From Campylobacterales bacterium (GTDB lineage Bacteria > Campylobacterota > Campylobacteria > Campylobacterales > Sulfurimonadaceae): a stretch of 64,000 nucleotides of DNA. A program made the position numbers and the translations under genes. This document shows, in pieces, positions 40,645 through 49,376 of the stretch. Under the pieces are notes generated by a model. That model did not search any database. It worked only from the letters and a program-made list of their open reading frames with translations, and was not told where the DNA came from. Position 1 is the first letter of the stretch. Every line of letters starts with the position of its first letter. Location of the stretch: contig JAFGUB010000008.1 of the NCBI GenBank assembly GCA_016938735.1, forward strand, positions 172,449-236,448, in the 5' to 3' direction.

Positions 40645-42606
40645 ATGCGCAGCGACATTGACTTTAAAACCCTTTTTGAGACAGCACGCGATGCAATCAT
40701 GTTGCTCGACGAAAAAGGGTTTATCGCTTGCAACCGATCGACGCTTAATCTCTTTGGATGTACCAGTATCGAGGAGTTCTGCTCCTTTCACCCCGCCCAG
40801 CTCTCCCCTGAGCTACAGCCCTCAGGCCGTACTTCGCTCTCGCTCTCCAAAGAGCACATTGCTCAGGCCTACGCCAAAGGTGAACGCCGATTCGAGTGGC
40901 TGCACCACAGGCTAGGCGACGGCTCGCTCTTTGATGCCGAAGTGACGCTCACCCTCATTCCCCATCAACCACGCCCCCTACTTCAAGCTATCGTACGCGA
41001 CATCTCGGAGCAAAAAGGACTCAAAAGCACCCTGCAGACCAAAATCGATCTGCTCGAAAAAGGGCCCGTCGCAGTCTTTCGCTGGCGTCTAAGCGAAGGA
41101 TGGCCCGTCGAGTACGTCTCCTCCAACGTCGAAGTGGTACTGGGCATCAGCTACCACGCCCTGCGCGACAATGCAGTGCGCTTTTCGGACTTCATCCATC
41201 CAGAGGATCTGACACGCATCGACAGCGAAGTAAGCGACTACCTTGCGCAAAAAGAGCACTCCTTCCATCAGGAGTACCGCATGCTCAGCAGCAGAGGGGA
41301 GATTTGGGTAGAGGACTTTTCCATTGTTGATTACAACGAAGAGGGTCGGGCTTTGGGGATCAACGGCTATCTGCTCGACATCAGTGCCAAAAAAAAGATA
41401 GAGGCACTCAACGCACATCTGCTCAACTACGATCCGCTCACCGCCCTGCCCAACCGCCAGCGACTCAGCCGCGACATCGAAGCGAAACCGCCGCATAGTT
41501 GCGCGCTCTTCAACATCGACGACTTCACCGAAATCAACGACTTTTTCGGCATGCGTATCGGGGATTCGATCATCATTCAGGTCGGCTCCTACCTGCAGTC
41601 GCTGGGCTACAAGCCCTACCGCCTCGGCGGCGACGAGTTCGGCATTCTCTTTTATGAAGAGTTTACCATTTCTCAAATCGAGCACAAGATACATACCATC
41701 CTTGAGATGATCAGCGAACATGGGTTCATGGCCGAAGATCAGGAGATCAATGTCTCCATGACGGCGGGCATCGCCCTAGGCAGCCACAAGGTGATCAACC
41801 GCGCCGACATCGCTTTGCATCTGGCCAAAGAGAAGAAGCTGCAGCTCGCCTTTTACGAAGAGAACGAAAATATCGAAAACCGCTACCGCCGCAACATCGA
41901 GATGACCACCTCGATCAAAAAGGCGATCTTAGATGAGCGGATCATCTGCCACTATCAGCCCATCTTCGACCTCGCAACCAAAAGCGTCCAGAAATACGAA
42001 GCGCTCGTGCGTATGATCGATGAAGAGGGCAATCTGGTGCCACCGGGCAACTTTCTCTTCATCGCCAAAAAGACGAAGCTCTATCAGCAGATCACCAAAG
42101 AGGTGATCAAGCACGCCTGCGCTACCTTCCGCTACCAGAGCCACGCCTTTTCGATCAACCTCTCGGCCACCGACCTGCTTGACCCCACAACCGTGCAGGA
42201 GATCATCAAAAACATCGTCAAAACCGGCACCGCTTCGCGCGTGGTGTTTGAGATTTTAGAGTCGGAGGGGATCGAGAACTACGACGAAGTGGCACTCTTC
42301 ATCGCGCAGGTCAAATCCCTAGGTGCCAAGATTGCTATCGACGACTTCGGCACCGGCTACTCAAACTTCGAAAACATCCTCAAACTCAACGTCGATTTCA
42401 TCAAAATCGACGGCTCACTCATCAAAAATATCACCACCAACCCCAAACACGCCATCATCGTCGAAACCATCGTGGAGTTTGCCAAAAAGATCGGTGCCAA
42501 AACCATCGCCGAGTTCGTCGCCGACGATGCCACCTATGAGGAGATCGAGCGCATGGGCATCGACTTTGCGCAGGGCTATTTTATCGGTAAGCCCGAACCG
42601 ATCTGA
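40645..42606 (+). CDS. PAS-PAS-GGDEF-EAL c-di-GMP signalling protein
   Basis: A 653-residue soluble protein. Two PAS domains cover about residues 5-130 and 140-255 (RFSDFIHPEDL, GEIWVEDFSIVDY). A GGDEF domain (about 265-415) has DPLTALPNRQ and intact LGGDEF. An EAL domain (about 420-650) has YEALVRMID, FEILESEGI and DDFGTGYSNFE. The GGDEF domain is shortened around the DIDDF region (FNIDDFTEINDFFG). Both activities are possible. It is convergent with corA, with stop codons adjacent. Confidence 0.92.
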   Translation: MRSDIDFKTLFETARDAIMLLDEKGFIACNRSTLNLFGCTSIEEFCSFHPAQLSPELQPSGRTSLSLSKEHIAQAYAKGERRFEWLHHRLGDGSLFDAEVTLTLIPHQPRPLLQAIVRDISEQKGLKSTLQTKIDLLEKGPVAVFRWRLSEGWPVEYVSSNVEVVLGISYHALRDNAVRFSDFIHPEDLTRIDSEVSDYLAQKEHSFHQEYRMLSSRGEIWVEDFSIVDYNEEGRALGINGYLLDISAKKKIEALNAHLLNYDPLTALPNRQRLSRDIEAKPPHSCALFNIDDFTEINDFFGMRIGDSIIIQVGSYLQSLGYKPYRLGGDEFGILFYEEFTISQIEHKIHTILEMISEHGFMAEDQEINVSMTAGIALGSHKVINRADIALHLAKEKKLQLAFYEENENIENRYRRNIEMTTSIKKAILDERIICHYQPIFDLATKSVQKYEALVRMIDEEGNLVPPGNFLFIAKKTKLYQQITKEVIKHACATFRYQSHAFSINLSATDLLDPTTVQEIIKNIVKTGTASRVVFEILESEGIENYDEVALFIAQVKSLGAKIAIDDFGTGYSNFENILKLNVDFIKIDGSLIKNITTNPKHAIIVETIVEFAKKIGAKTIAEFVADDATYEEIERMGIDFAQGYFIGKPEPI

Positions 42607-43563
42607 TCACATCCACCCTTTTTTCTTGAAGATGTACAGCGGCGTGATGGAGGAGAGCACCATCAGTACCGCAGCCATCGCGTAGCCGTATTTCCAGTGC
42701 AGCTCGGGCATAAACTCGAAGTTCATCCCGTAGATGCTTGCAATCAGGGTCGGCGGCAGGAAGATGACGTTGACGATGGTAAAAATCTTGATGGTTTTAT
42801 TCTGCTCGACGCTGAGCATACCGATAAAGATGCTTTGCAGATAGTCCAGCCGCTCGAAGTTGAAATCGGTGTGCTCCACCAGTGACTTAAGGTCTTTGAG
42901 CATGATAGGAATCTCGGTGCGTGAGATGTCGTAGAGGTTGGATTTGAGCAAGGAGGTAAGGATACGCTGCTTGTCGGTGAGGTTTTCGCGGATCATCATG
43001 TTGAGATCCTCAAAATGCGAGATCTTCTCAAGGATCTCTTCGTCGTCGTTGGCATAGTCGGTAAAGACGTGGCGGCGCAGCTTGGTCACCTCTTTGGAGA
43101 GGGTTTCGATGGTATCGGCGTCGGTGTCGATGCGGATGTCGATGATCTGACAAAAGATCTCAAAGCCGTTTTTAAAGAGCCGCGGGGAGCTGAGAAACTT
43201 CTTGCTAAACTCATCGAAACTGCGCAGCTCTTTGTAGCGCACGGAGATGAGCACATCGCCTTGGAGGATAAAGGAGACCGTTTCGTTGTAGGGATTCTCT
43301 TCGGTCGTGATCAGAAAATAGCTGTTGATCTCGATGCGCTTGCCCTCTTCCCAGTAGCGCGAACTGATCTCGATCTCTTCACTCTCGGCTTTGGTGGGAA
43401 ACTTCAGATCAAAGAGCGACTCGACGACGCGCACCTCTTGCGTGGTGGGGCTGAGCATATCAATCCAGACCACGTCTTCATGGTGAAAACGCCCCGATTC
43501 GAGCGGCTCAAGACTCTCAATGATCTGCAGCCGGTTGCTGATTCTTAAAAAACATTTCACCAT
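42607..43563 (-). CDS. corA: CorA-family magnesium/cobalt transporter
   Basis: A 318-residue protein with a large N-terminal cytoplasmic domain and two C-terminal membrane segments. The selectivity motif YGMNFEFMPE follows the first of these. CorA forms pentameric Mg2+ channels in the inner membrane. The C-terminus ends in the basic tail IFKKKGWM. AGGAGTGTGCG precedes the start. The gene is divergent from suhB; the shared 56 nt contains a palindromic -10 region. Confidence 0.95.
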   Translation of the reverse strand: MVKCFLRISNRLQIIESLEPLESGRFHHEDVVWIDMLSPTTQEVRVVESLFDLKFPTKAESEEIEISSRYWEEGKRIEINSYFLITTEENPYNETVSFILQGDVLISVRYKELRSFDEFSKKFLSSPRLFKNGFEIFCQIIDIRIDTDADTIETLSKEVTKLRRHVFTDYANDDEEILEKISHFEDLNMMIRENLTDKQRILTSLLKSNLYDISRTEIPIMLKDLKSLVEHTDFNFERLDYLQSIFIGMLSVEQNKTIKIFTIVNVIFLPPTLIASIYGMNFEFMPELHWKYGYAMAAVLMVLSSITPLYIFKKKGWM

Positions 43564-43602
43564 CGCACACTCCTCTTATTGACGTGCGCATTATAGCCCC
43601 AA

Positions 43603-43619
43603 GACGCTACAATAGCGTC
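43603..43619 (+). promoter_or_regulatory. Palindromic -10 region touching the suhB-like start codon
   Basis: GACGCTA-CAA-TAGCGTC is a perfect 7-bp inverted repeat. TACAAT (43608-43613) sits across its centre and the start ATG (43620) follows at once. Transcription from it would give an almost leaderless mRNA, or it may be a repressor site. Confidence 0.45.
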
Positions 43620-44390
43620 ATGACAACACAACTCCTCTCCCTTATGGCCCCCGCACTTGAAACGTTCAAAAAAGGCTTTTATACCGCCAAAACGGTGCAG
43701 TACAAAGGCACGGTCGATCTGCTGACCGAATATGATCTTGCCATCGAGTCGATGCTCATCGAAGCGCTCTCAAAGGCCTTCCCGCACCACACGATCATCG
43801 GTGAAGAGGGTTCCAGCGCACATGAACGCCCGACCAAAGCGATCTATATCGACCCCATCGACGGCACCACCAATTTCGTGCACGGCCTGCCGCATTGCGC
43901 CATCTCTGTGGGAGTGTGGGAGGATGGCATCCCCGTCGCGGGCGTGGTGGCCAACCCGATTTTAGGTGAGATCTTTCGCGCCGAGCGGGGCAAGGGGGCA
44001 TTTTTAAACGATATGCCTTTACATGTATCACCCCAAAGCGACTTTCAGCAATCGCTCATCGCCACCGGTTTTCCCTACACCAAAGTCGAACGCGGCGATG
44101 ATCTTGCCTGGGTGCTGCGCACCCTGCAAACCCTACTGCCCATCACCCGCGATATCCGCCGCCTAGGCGCTGCGTCACTGGATCTGTGCTACACGGCGCA
44201 GGGCAAATTCGAAGCCTACTACGAGTGCAACCTCAAACCCTGGGACGTCGCGGCGGGGATTTTGATCTTGCAAGAGGCGGGCGGAAAGGTGAGCAACGAA
44301 CACGGCGAAGCCTATAGGCTTGGGGAGCATATCATGCTTAGCTCCAACGGCTTGGTGCATGAGGCGCTTGTATCGGCGCTGCGGTCGTGA
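43620..44390 (+). CDS. suhB: Inositol monophosphatase family protein (SuhB-like)
   Basis: A 256-residue enzyme of the IMPase fold with the metal-binding motifs GEEGS, DPIDGTTNFVHG and WDVAAGILILQEAGG. It hydrolyses inositol phosphates or related sugar phosphates; SuhB members also act in rRNA transcription. The ATG at 43620 gives the usual family start; an upstream in-frame ATG at 43584 lies in the promoter. The stop overlaps the GTG start of the following gene (GTGA). Confidence 0.92.
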   Translation: MTTQLLSLMAPALETFKKGFYTAKTVQYKGTVDLLTEYDLAIESMLIEALSKAFPHHTIIGEEGSSAHERPTKAIYIDPIDGTTNFVHGLPHCAISVGVWEDGIPVAGVVANPILGEIFRAERGKGAFLNDMPLHVSPQSDFQQSLIATGFPYTKVERGDDLAWVLRTLQTLLPITRDIRRLGAASLDLCYTAQGKFEAYYECNLKPWDVAAGILILQEAGGKVSNEHGEAYRLGEHIMLSSNGLVHEALVSALRS

Positions 44391-45133
44391 ACCTCCTTAC
44401 ATGTAACGCCCTCTCGCAGTTTGATCGCCTCAAACACGCCTTTAGCACCCGCGAGGGCGGCGTGAGCCTTGCCCCCTATGAGCACCTTAATCTTGCCTAT
44501 CATGTCGTGGACGATCCCTTACATGTAACGCACAACCACGACCTGCTCGCAGAGGCGCTGGGCTATGAACGCGCGCGGCTGGTGTACATGCGCCAGATCC
44601 ACTCAGACCTCGTACATGTAGTGAGCGATGCAGACGACTTTGACCACCCCCCGCAGTGCGACGCGCTGATCACCGATAGGGCGGGCGTAGCGCTGATGGT
44701 GATGAGCGCCGATTGTGTGCCGATTATCCTTTATGATCCCCTTCTTCATGTCGCCGCCGTGGTGCACGCGGGACGCGAAGGGGCTTTTAAAAACATCGTC
44801 GCGCGCACCGTTCAGGCGATGCGGGAGCGCTTTACATGTAAGCCCCAAAACCTCATTGCCGCGCTGGGGCCGAGTATCGGGGTGTGCTGTTATGAGGTGG
44901 GCTTGGAGCATATCCAAAAGGCGCAGCAGCTCGGTTTTGGGGCGATGACGCAGGAGCGTGAGGGCCGGCACTTCTTACATGTAAGCGCCATCGTCACGGC
45001 GCAACTGCGTGCGTGCGGTGTGCAAACCATCGAAGAGATCGCGCTTTGCAGCGCCTGTCATAGCGATACCCTCTTTTCCTATCGCGCCCATGGAGTGACG
45101 GGGCGCATCGGCGGGGTCATCGCTTTATGCTAG
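44387..45133 (+). CDS. pgeF: PgeF/YfiH (LACC1-like) polyphenol oxidase family protein
   Basis: A 248-residue protein from a GTG start. The family's metal/active-site residues are visible in QIHSDLVHV, SADCVPIILYDP, HAGREGAF and SIGVCCYEVG. Members act as purine nucleoside phosphorylase/deaminase-type enzymes and in peptidoglycan quality control (PgeF); older names are laccase-like multicopper oxidase or YfiH. It overlaps suhB and the transglutaminase gene, forming a three-gene operon. It holds five copies of the window's palindrome in 750 bp, the highest density seen here. Confidence 0.93.
   Translation: MNLLTCNALSQFDRLKHAFSTREGGVSLAPYEHLNLAYHVVDDPLHVTHNHDLLAEALGYERARLVYMRQIHSDLVHVVSDADDFDHPPQCDALITDRAGVALMVMSADCVPIILYDPLLHVAAVVHAGREGAFKNIVARTVQAMRERFTCKPQNLIAALGPSIGVCCYEVGLEHIQKAQQLGFGAMTQEREGRHFLHVSAIVTAQLRACGVQTIEEIALCSACHSDTLFSYRAHGVTGRIGGVIALC
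44397..44984. repeat. Cluster of five TTACATGTAA-type sites inside pgeF
   Basis: Exact copies lie at 44397-44406, 44519-44528, 44832-44841 and 44975-44984; a two-mismatch copy (GTACATGTAG) is at 44612-44621. Two of the exact copies encode Leu-His-Val and two encode Thr-Cys-Lys or Thr-Cys-Asn. This is the densest cluster in the window. Confidence 0.95.
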
Positions 45134-45978
45134 AGCAGCGCTACCTCATCACCCACGACACCGCCTACTTCTTTAGCGGCACGGTCACCCTAGAGCCGCA
45201 TCGTCTGCTGCTGCGTCCGCGCGAAGACCATGAGACCCGCATCGAATCGTTTGAGCTCTTCATCACCCCTAAGTGCTCATGGCGCTGGCACCGCGACGTG
45301 GAGGGGAACTCCGTAGCACTGGCTAGCTTCACCCAAAATACGACGCAGCTGCTCATCCGCAGCCGCCTCATCATCTCCCAATACAACCTCGCACCGCTGG
45401 ATTTTGAAACCGACGACTACGCACTGTGGTTTCCCTTTGACTACGCGTTCGAAGATGGCGTCGTTTTGGCCCCCTACCGCGAAATGCCCTATGAACGCCA
45501 AGAGCTTGGCGCGTGGATTGCACGCTTTTACCGCGCGGGCGAAGCGATCCAGACCTACAGCCTGCTTGAGCGGCTCAGCCGCTTCATCCATGACACGCTG
45601 CGCTACAGCCTGCGCGAAGAGAGCGGCGTGCAATCCCCCGCACAAACGCTCTATCTTGGCAGCGGCTCATGTCGGGATTTTGCTCTGCTTTTTATCGAAG
45701 CGGCGCGTTTTTTGGGACTGGCGGCGCGGTTTGTGAGCGGCTATCTGCACGCTCCGCTGATGGCGCAGTTTATCGGCTCAACCCACGCATGGGCCGAAGT
45801 GTACCTCCCCGGAGCGGGCTGGAAAGGGTTTGACCCAACGCTTGGCACCATCGCGGGGCGTGATCATATCCCTGTGGCGGTATCACGTCTGGCCACCTCC
45901 GTAAGCCCCATTTCCGGCAGCTTCATCGGCATCCCGGGAGCAAAAATGGAGGTCAATGTGCAGGTAGCGGCGCTTTAG
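45127..45978 (+). CDS. Transglutaminase-like protease-fold protein
   Basis: A 283-residue protein: an N-terminal transglutaminase N domain (about 1-130) followed by a transglutaminase core. The catalytic Cys lies in GSGSCRDFA, the His in STHAWAEVY and the Asp in GFDPTLG. Bacterial members are usually peptidases or peptide-modifying enzymes; the substrate is unknown. No signal peptide is seen, so it is probably cytoplasmic. It overlaps pgeF by 7 nt and the convergent flavoprotein gene by 4 nt. Confidence 0.9.
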   Translation: MLEQRYLITHDTAYFFSGTVTLEPHRLLLRPREDHETRIESFELFITPKCSWRWHRDVEGNSVALASFTQNTTQLLIRSRLIISQYNLAPLDFETDDYALWFPFDYAFEDGVVLAPYREMPYERQELGAWIARFYRAGEAIQTYSLLERLSRFIHDTLRYSLREESGVQSPAQTLYLGSGSCRDFALLFIEAARFLGLAARFVSGYLHAPLMAQFIGSTHAWAEVYLPGAGWKGFDPTLGTIAGRDHIPVAVSRLATSVSPISGSFIGIPGAKMEVNVQVAAL

Positions 45979-47327
45979 CGCTGCAGCAGAATCTTCTGCG
46001 CCGCTTTGACGATGGGGTACGCGGTGGGCGCGGCGGTGAGCAGGGGCTGGGTGGCCACTTGCAGTGAGACCAGATGGTGCGCGGTGAGTTCGGCTTCGAT
46101 GGCCAGACCGATGATGTTGATGATCTCTCCGGCCTCACGATCTCCGATCACCTGACCGCCGATAATCTGCCCGCTGCTGCGCAGGGCAATAAGCTTGACC
46201 GACTGCTTGGAAGCCCCCGGAATGGTAGTGGGATGGCGGTTCATCCCTTCAAAATAGCCAGACACGTACTCGATCCCCTGCGCCTTCGCCTGCGCTTCGG
46301 TGACCCCCGCGCAGCCAAAGGCGCGGCTGCCGATCATCGTAGAGAAGATAGCGATGGTGCCGTTAAAGCCTTTGAGATGCTTTAGCCCATACAGCGACAT
46401 AGCCGCCACCCGCGCTTCGGCGGCGGAGGTGGAAGCGAGCATCACTTTGGAAGGGTCGCGGGTGATAAAATCGCGCCGACCGCAGCAGTCGCCGATAGCG
46501 AAAATATCTTTGTTGCGGGTGCGCATGTACTCATCCACCCAGATGCCCCCATAGCGGGCAAGCTTCAGCCCGGCCTGCGCCGCGAGCGCCGTGTTGGGCT
46601 GATAACCGGTCGCCAAAATGATGGCGTCGCCCTCGATCACGCTACCGTCACAAAGCCGCACGCCCGTCGCCAAAGTGCCCTCAGAGAGCACCTCCGAAGC
46701 GTGCTGCCCCATCGCCAAATGCACGCCCAAATCCTGCATGATCTTTTCGGCTTCTTGAGCCATATCGGCGTCAAAACTTCCTGCAAGCAGATGGCGTCCG
46801 CCGATGAGCGTCACCTCTTTGTGTGCGCTGCGTAGCTGTTCGGCGATCTCCACACCGATAAAGCCCGTCCCCACGACGATCACGCGTGCTCGCCCTTCAA
46901 GCGCCGCAACGACACGGTCGATGGCCGCTTTATCTTTATCGATCGTAAAGACGTTTTGTAGCGCGAGTGCAGGGCGCAGGGTCTCATGCACAAAGGGGAT
47001 TGAACCCGTCGCAAAGATCAGCTTCTCAAATACAAAATCGTGTGCGCGCGCCGTGGCGGTTTTGGCCGCGATATCGACCGCTGTGATCTCATCGACGACG
47101 ATCCCGATCTTCTCCGCCACCGCCCCGCCGCAGCTCATCGCATCTTTTTCGCTGCTGCCGAGCGTGGTGCCGAAAATATAGGGGATTCCGCAGGGTACCA
47201 AAGCCACCTGATCTTTTTTCACCAACGTGATCTGTTTTTGCGGATAGTGCTCCAATGCAGTCGCGGCGGCCACCATCGCGGCGGGTCCGCCTCCGATGAT
47301 TAAAATATCTGTTTTTATGTGATTCAT
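45975..47327 (-). CDS. CoA-disulfide reductase/NSR-like FAD-NAD(P) oxidoreductase
   Basis: A 450-residue flavoprotein of the pyridine nucleotide-disulfide reductase family with a single active-site Cys. The FAD motif is IIGGGPAAMVAA and the active Cys46 lies in LVPCGIPYIFG. The NAD(P) motif is VVGTGFIGVEIA and the second FAD motif is DIFAIGDCCG. A C-terminal dimerisation domain follows (about 330-450). This is the layout of CoA-disulfide reductases, NADH oxidases and CoA-dependent NAD(P)H:sulfur oxidoreductases. It is divergent from the Mbx-like operon, sharing 165 nt. That context favours a sulfur, polysulfide or persulfide role. Confidence 0.85.
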   Translation of the reverse strand: MNHIKTDILIIGGGPAAMVAAATALEHYPQKQITLVKKDQVALVPCGIPYIFGTTLGSSEKDAMSCGGAVAEKIGIVVDEITAVDIAAKTATARAHDFVFEKLIFATGSIPFVHETLRPALALQNVFTIDKDKAAIDRVVAALEGRARVIVVGTGFIGVEIAEQLRSAHKEVTLIGGRHLLAGSFDADMAQEAEKIMQDLGVHLAMGQHASEVLSEGTLATGVRLCDGSVIEGDAIILATGYQPNTALAAQAGLKLARYGGIWVDEYMRTRNKDIFAIGDCCGRRDFITRDPSKVMLASTSAAEARVAAMSLYGLKHLKGFNGTIAIFSTMIGSRAFGCAGVTEAQAKAQGIEYVSGYFEGMNRHPTTIPGASKQSVKLIALRSSGQIIGGQVIGDREAGEIINIIGLAIEAELTAHHLVSLQVATQPLLTAAPTAYPIVKAAQKILLQR

Positions 47328-47492
47328 AGTGCTCTACCTTACGGATAATTTTGACACAATAGTAGCAGCAAATCGTCTCGGATAGGGCGCTCACTGCCAA
47401 GCCGCACACCATAGTTTCGTAATACGACTGAAACAGTGCCGCTTCGCAATTATGCTACGATGCGCTAATTTTAACCCCCCTTAGGATGTGCG

Positions 47493-47747
47493 TTGAATTG
47501 GATTATTTTGTGCGTTTGTGCGGCCTTGTTGGCCGCTTTTGTCCATTTTCTGTACACACCCAAGCTCAGCGACCGTATCGTCGCTTTTGATACGATGGGC
47601 ATCATCTCTATCGCGCTGCTGGTGCTGCTCTCGCTCTCCACCCACAGTGCGCTCTACCTCGATATCGCCTTTGTATTTGGACTCATCGGCTTTATCGGCA
47701 CTATTTTGTTTGCCAAGTATCTCGTTGCAAGGCGAAAGGATGTTTGA
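47493..47747 (+). CDS. MrpF/MbhB-like subunit of the Mbx-type complex
   Basis: An 84-residue membrane protein with three segments. It contains LSDRIVAFDTMGIISIALLVLLS, the typical MnhF/MrpF pattern. The start is a TTG, preceded by TTAGGATG; no ATG fits the frame. It is the first gene of a 13-gene operon in which each gene overlaps or closely abuts the next. In Mrp antiporters and Mbh/Mbx complexes this subunit is part of the sodium-translocating module. Confidence 0.85.
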   Translation: MNWIILCVCAALLAAFVHFLYTPKLSDRIVAFDTMGIISIALLVLLSLSTHSALYLDIAFVFGLIGFIGTILFAKYLVARRKDV

Positions 47748-48057
47748 AAGGCTTGGCCTTGTGCTCATGGGCATCGGAGCACTTTTTTTGCTGCTGAGCG
47801 CTCTGGGGCTGTGGCGTATGCCTGACACCCTCTCGCGTATGCATGCCAGCACCAAAGCCTCTACCCTTGGGATCTTGCTTGTCGTCTTGGGCGCTGTTTG
47901 CCACACGCCGGAGCTTTGGTTCAAGCTCGGTTTGCTGGGGCTTTTCGTGCTCCTCACCAACCCTCTCTCCGCTTCGATTTTAGGCCACAGTAGCTACCGC
48001 AAAGAGGGATTTTACAGCCCCGATCACATCGATGCCCTCAAAGAGGAGTCGTTGTGA
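47740..48057 (+). CDS. MrpG/MbhC-like subunit
   Basis: A 105-residue membrane protein with three segments and GLWRMPDTLSRMHASTKASTLG, the hallmark of MnhG/MrpG. AAAGGA precedes the ATG at 47740. It overlaps MrpF by 8 nt and ends in the GTGA overlap with the next gene. It belongs to the Mrp-like ion-translocating module. Confidence 0.88.
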   Translation: MFERLGLVLMGIGALFLLLSALGLWRMPDTLSRMHASTKASTLGILLVVLGAVCHTPELWFKLGLLGLFVLLTNPLSASILGHSSYRKEGFYSPDHIDALKEESL

Positions 48058-48299
48058 TCCCCTTTTTGATCATCGCCACCCTCCTCTCTTTGCTCGCGGC
48101 GGCCGTGATGGCGATCTACAGCCGCGACCCCGCCCACAGCGTGCTCTCCTACATGGGCTTTGGCTTGGGCAGCACGGTTCTTTATCTCCTCTTTAGCGCC
48201 CCCGATGTCGCCCTTACCGAAGCGGTCATCGGCGCAGGTGTCGGAGCGCTTGTCTTCGTCGTCGCGCTGCTGCAAACCCAAAACAAGGAGCAACCGTGA
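48054..48299 (+). CDS. MbhD-like subunit (DUF4040)
   Basis: An 81-residue membrane protein from a GTG start with LFSAPDVALTEAVIGAGVG, the conserved centre of the MbhD/DUF4040 family. That family corresponds to a piece of the MrpA C-terminal region. It overlaps both neighbours by 4 nt. It is an expected part of Mbh/Mbx complexes and not of complex I, which supports assignment of the operon. Confidence 0.88.
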   Translation: MIPFLIIATLLSLLAAAVMAIYSRDPAHSVLSYMGFGLGSTVLYLLFSAPDVALTEAVIGAGVGALVFVVALLQTQNKEQP

Positions 48300-48994
48300 A
48301 CCTCAAGCGCACCTTGGCTCTGTCGCATCTGCTCACGGGTCTGCTCGTTTCGGTGATGATTATCGCCCTCTTAGGCACCCTTCGGTTGCTTACACCGCCG
48401 ATTGATACTATCGGGGAGACCCTCTTGCACATCAACGCCCAGAGCACCCAAGTCGCCAATGCCGTCACTTCCGTCGTGACCTATTTTCGCGGTCTTGATA
48501 CTCTAGGAGAGGTGAGCATTCTCTTTTTGAGCATCTTTGGCGTGGCGCTGCACATGCAACACTCCACGCGCAACCTTTTTGGGGCGCACGACACCTTGCT
48601 ACAGATCGGAGCGCAGGTGCTTTTCCCCTTGATCGTGCTCTTTGGGGTCTATATTATCACCCATGGCCATCTTAGCCCCGGCGGCGGTTTTCAAGGGGGC
48701 GTGATCATTGCGAGCGCTTTCGTGCTGCGCTTTTTGGCCTATGGCGACCACTATGAGCCCAGTGCGCGACTGTTGACACTGAGCGAGTCGCTTAGCGGAG
48801 CGGGCTTGGTGCTTTTGGGCGTGCTGGGGCTGCTGCTGGGTGATCGCATCTTTGCGCAGATTTTGTCGCTGGGGACGATGGGAACGCTTTTGAGCGGCGG
48901 AGTGATTGAGCTGGTCTATCTCTTTGTCGGACTCAAGGTAGCAGCCGAGATGACCCTGTTAAGCCAGCACTTTATCAAGGCGCGCGATGTTTGA
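48296..48994 (+). CDS. Fused MbhE-MrpB/MbhF-like subunit
   Basis: A 232-residue membrane protein from a GTG start. The first 90 residues match the short MbhE-type piece (TPPIDTIGETLL). The last 135 match MnhB/MrpB with the signature THGHLSPGGGFQGGVIIASA. Separate genes encode these in Mbh operons; Mbx operons are described as having the merged form. It overlaps its neighbours by 4 and 8 nt. Confidence 0.82.
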   Translation: MNLKRTLALSHLLTGLLVSVMIIALLGTLRLLTPPIDTIGETLLHINAQSTQVANAVTSVVTYFRGLDTLGEVSILFLSIFGVALHMQHSTRNLFGAHDTLLQIGAQVLFPLIVLFGVYIITHGHLSPGGGFQGGVIIASAFVLRFLAYGDHYEPSARLLTLSESLSGAGLVLLGVLGLLLGDRIFAQILSLGTMGTLLSGGVIELVYLFVGLKVAAEMTLLSQHFIKARDV

Positions 48995-49376
48995 CGCCTT
49001 TGGATCTTCGGCTTTGCTACATCAGGCGATCACGCTGCTTTGCTTTATCATCTTTGGCGTTGCCCTTTTTGGGGTACTCGTCAAAAAAAACCTCTTCAAC
49101 ATTTTTCTCGCCTTCTCTATTGCCGAAGCGGCGCTCTTTTTGTTTTTCATCGGCAACCACTACGCCGCGCAGCTTCAAGCACCGATTCTCTTTGAAGGAC
49201 TGAGCCGTTTTGATCCTGCTGTTATGGTCGATCCGCTGCCTCAGGCGATGATCCTCACCACCATCGTCATCGGCATCGCCGTGCTGGCGCTCGCACTGAC
49301 CTTTGTCATACGCTATTACAAACTCACCGGCCATATGCGCATCGATGAGATGGATGAACTCGGAGAGGATCGATGA
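48987..49376 (+). CDS. MrpC/MbhG-like (NuoK-type) subunit
   Basis: A 129-residue protein with three membrane segments of the NuoK/MnhC type (FGVLVKKNLFNIFLAFSIAEAALFLFF and DPLPQAMILTTIVIGIAV). NuoK-type subunits form part of the proton path next to the antiporter-like subunits. The ATG overlaps the previous gene by 8 nt. Confidence 0.9.
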   Translation: MFDAFGSSALLHQAITLLCFIIFGVALFGVLVKKNLFNIFLAFSIAEAALFLFFIGNHYAAQLQAPILFEGLSRFDPAVMVDPLPQAMILTTIVIGIAVLALALTFVIRYYKLTGHMRIDEMDELGEDR

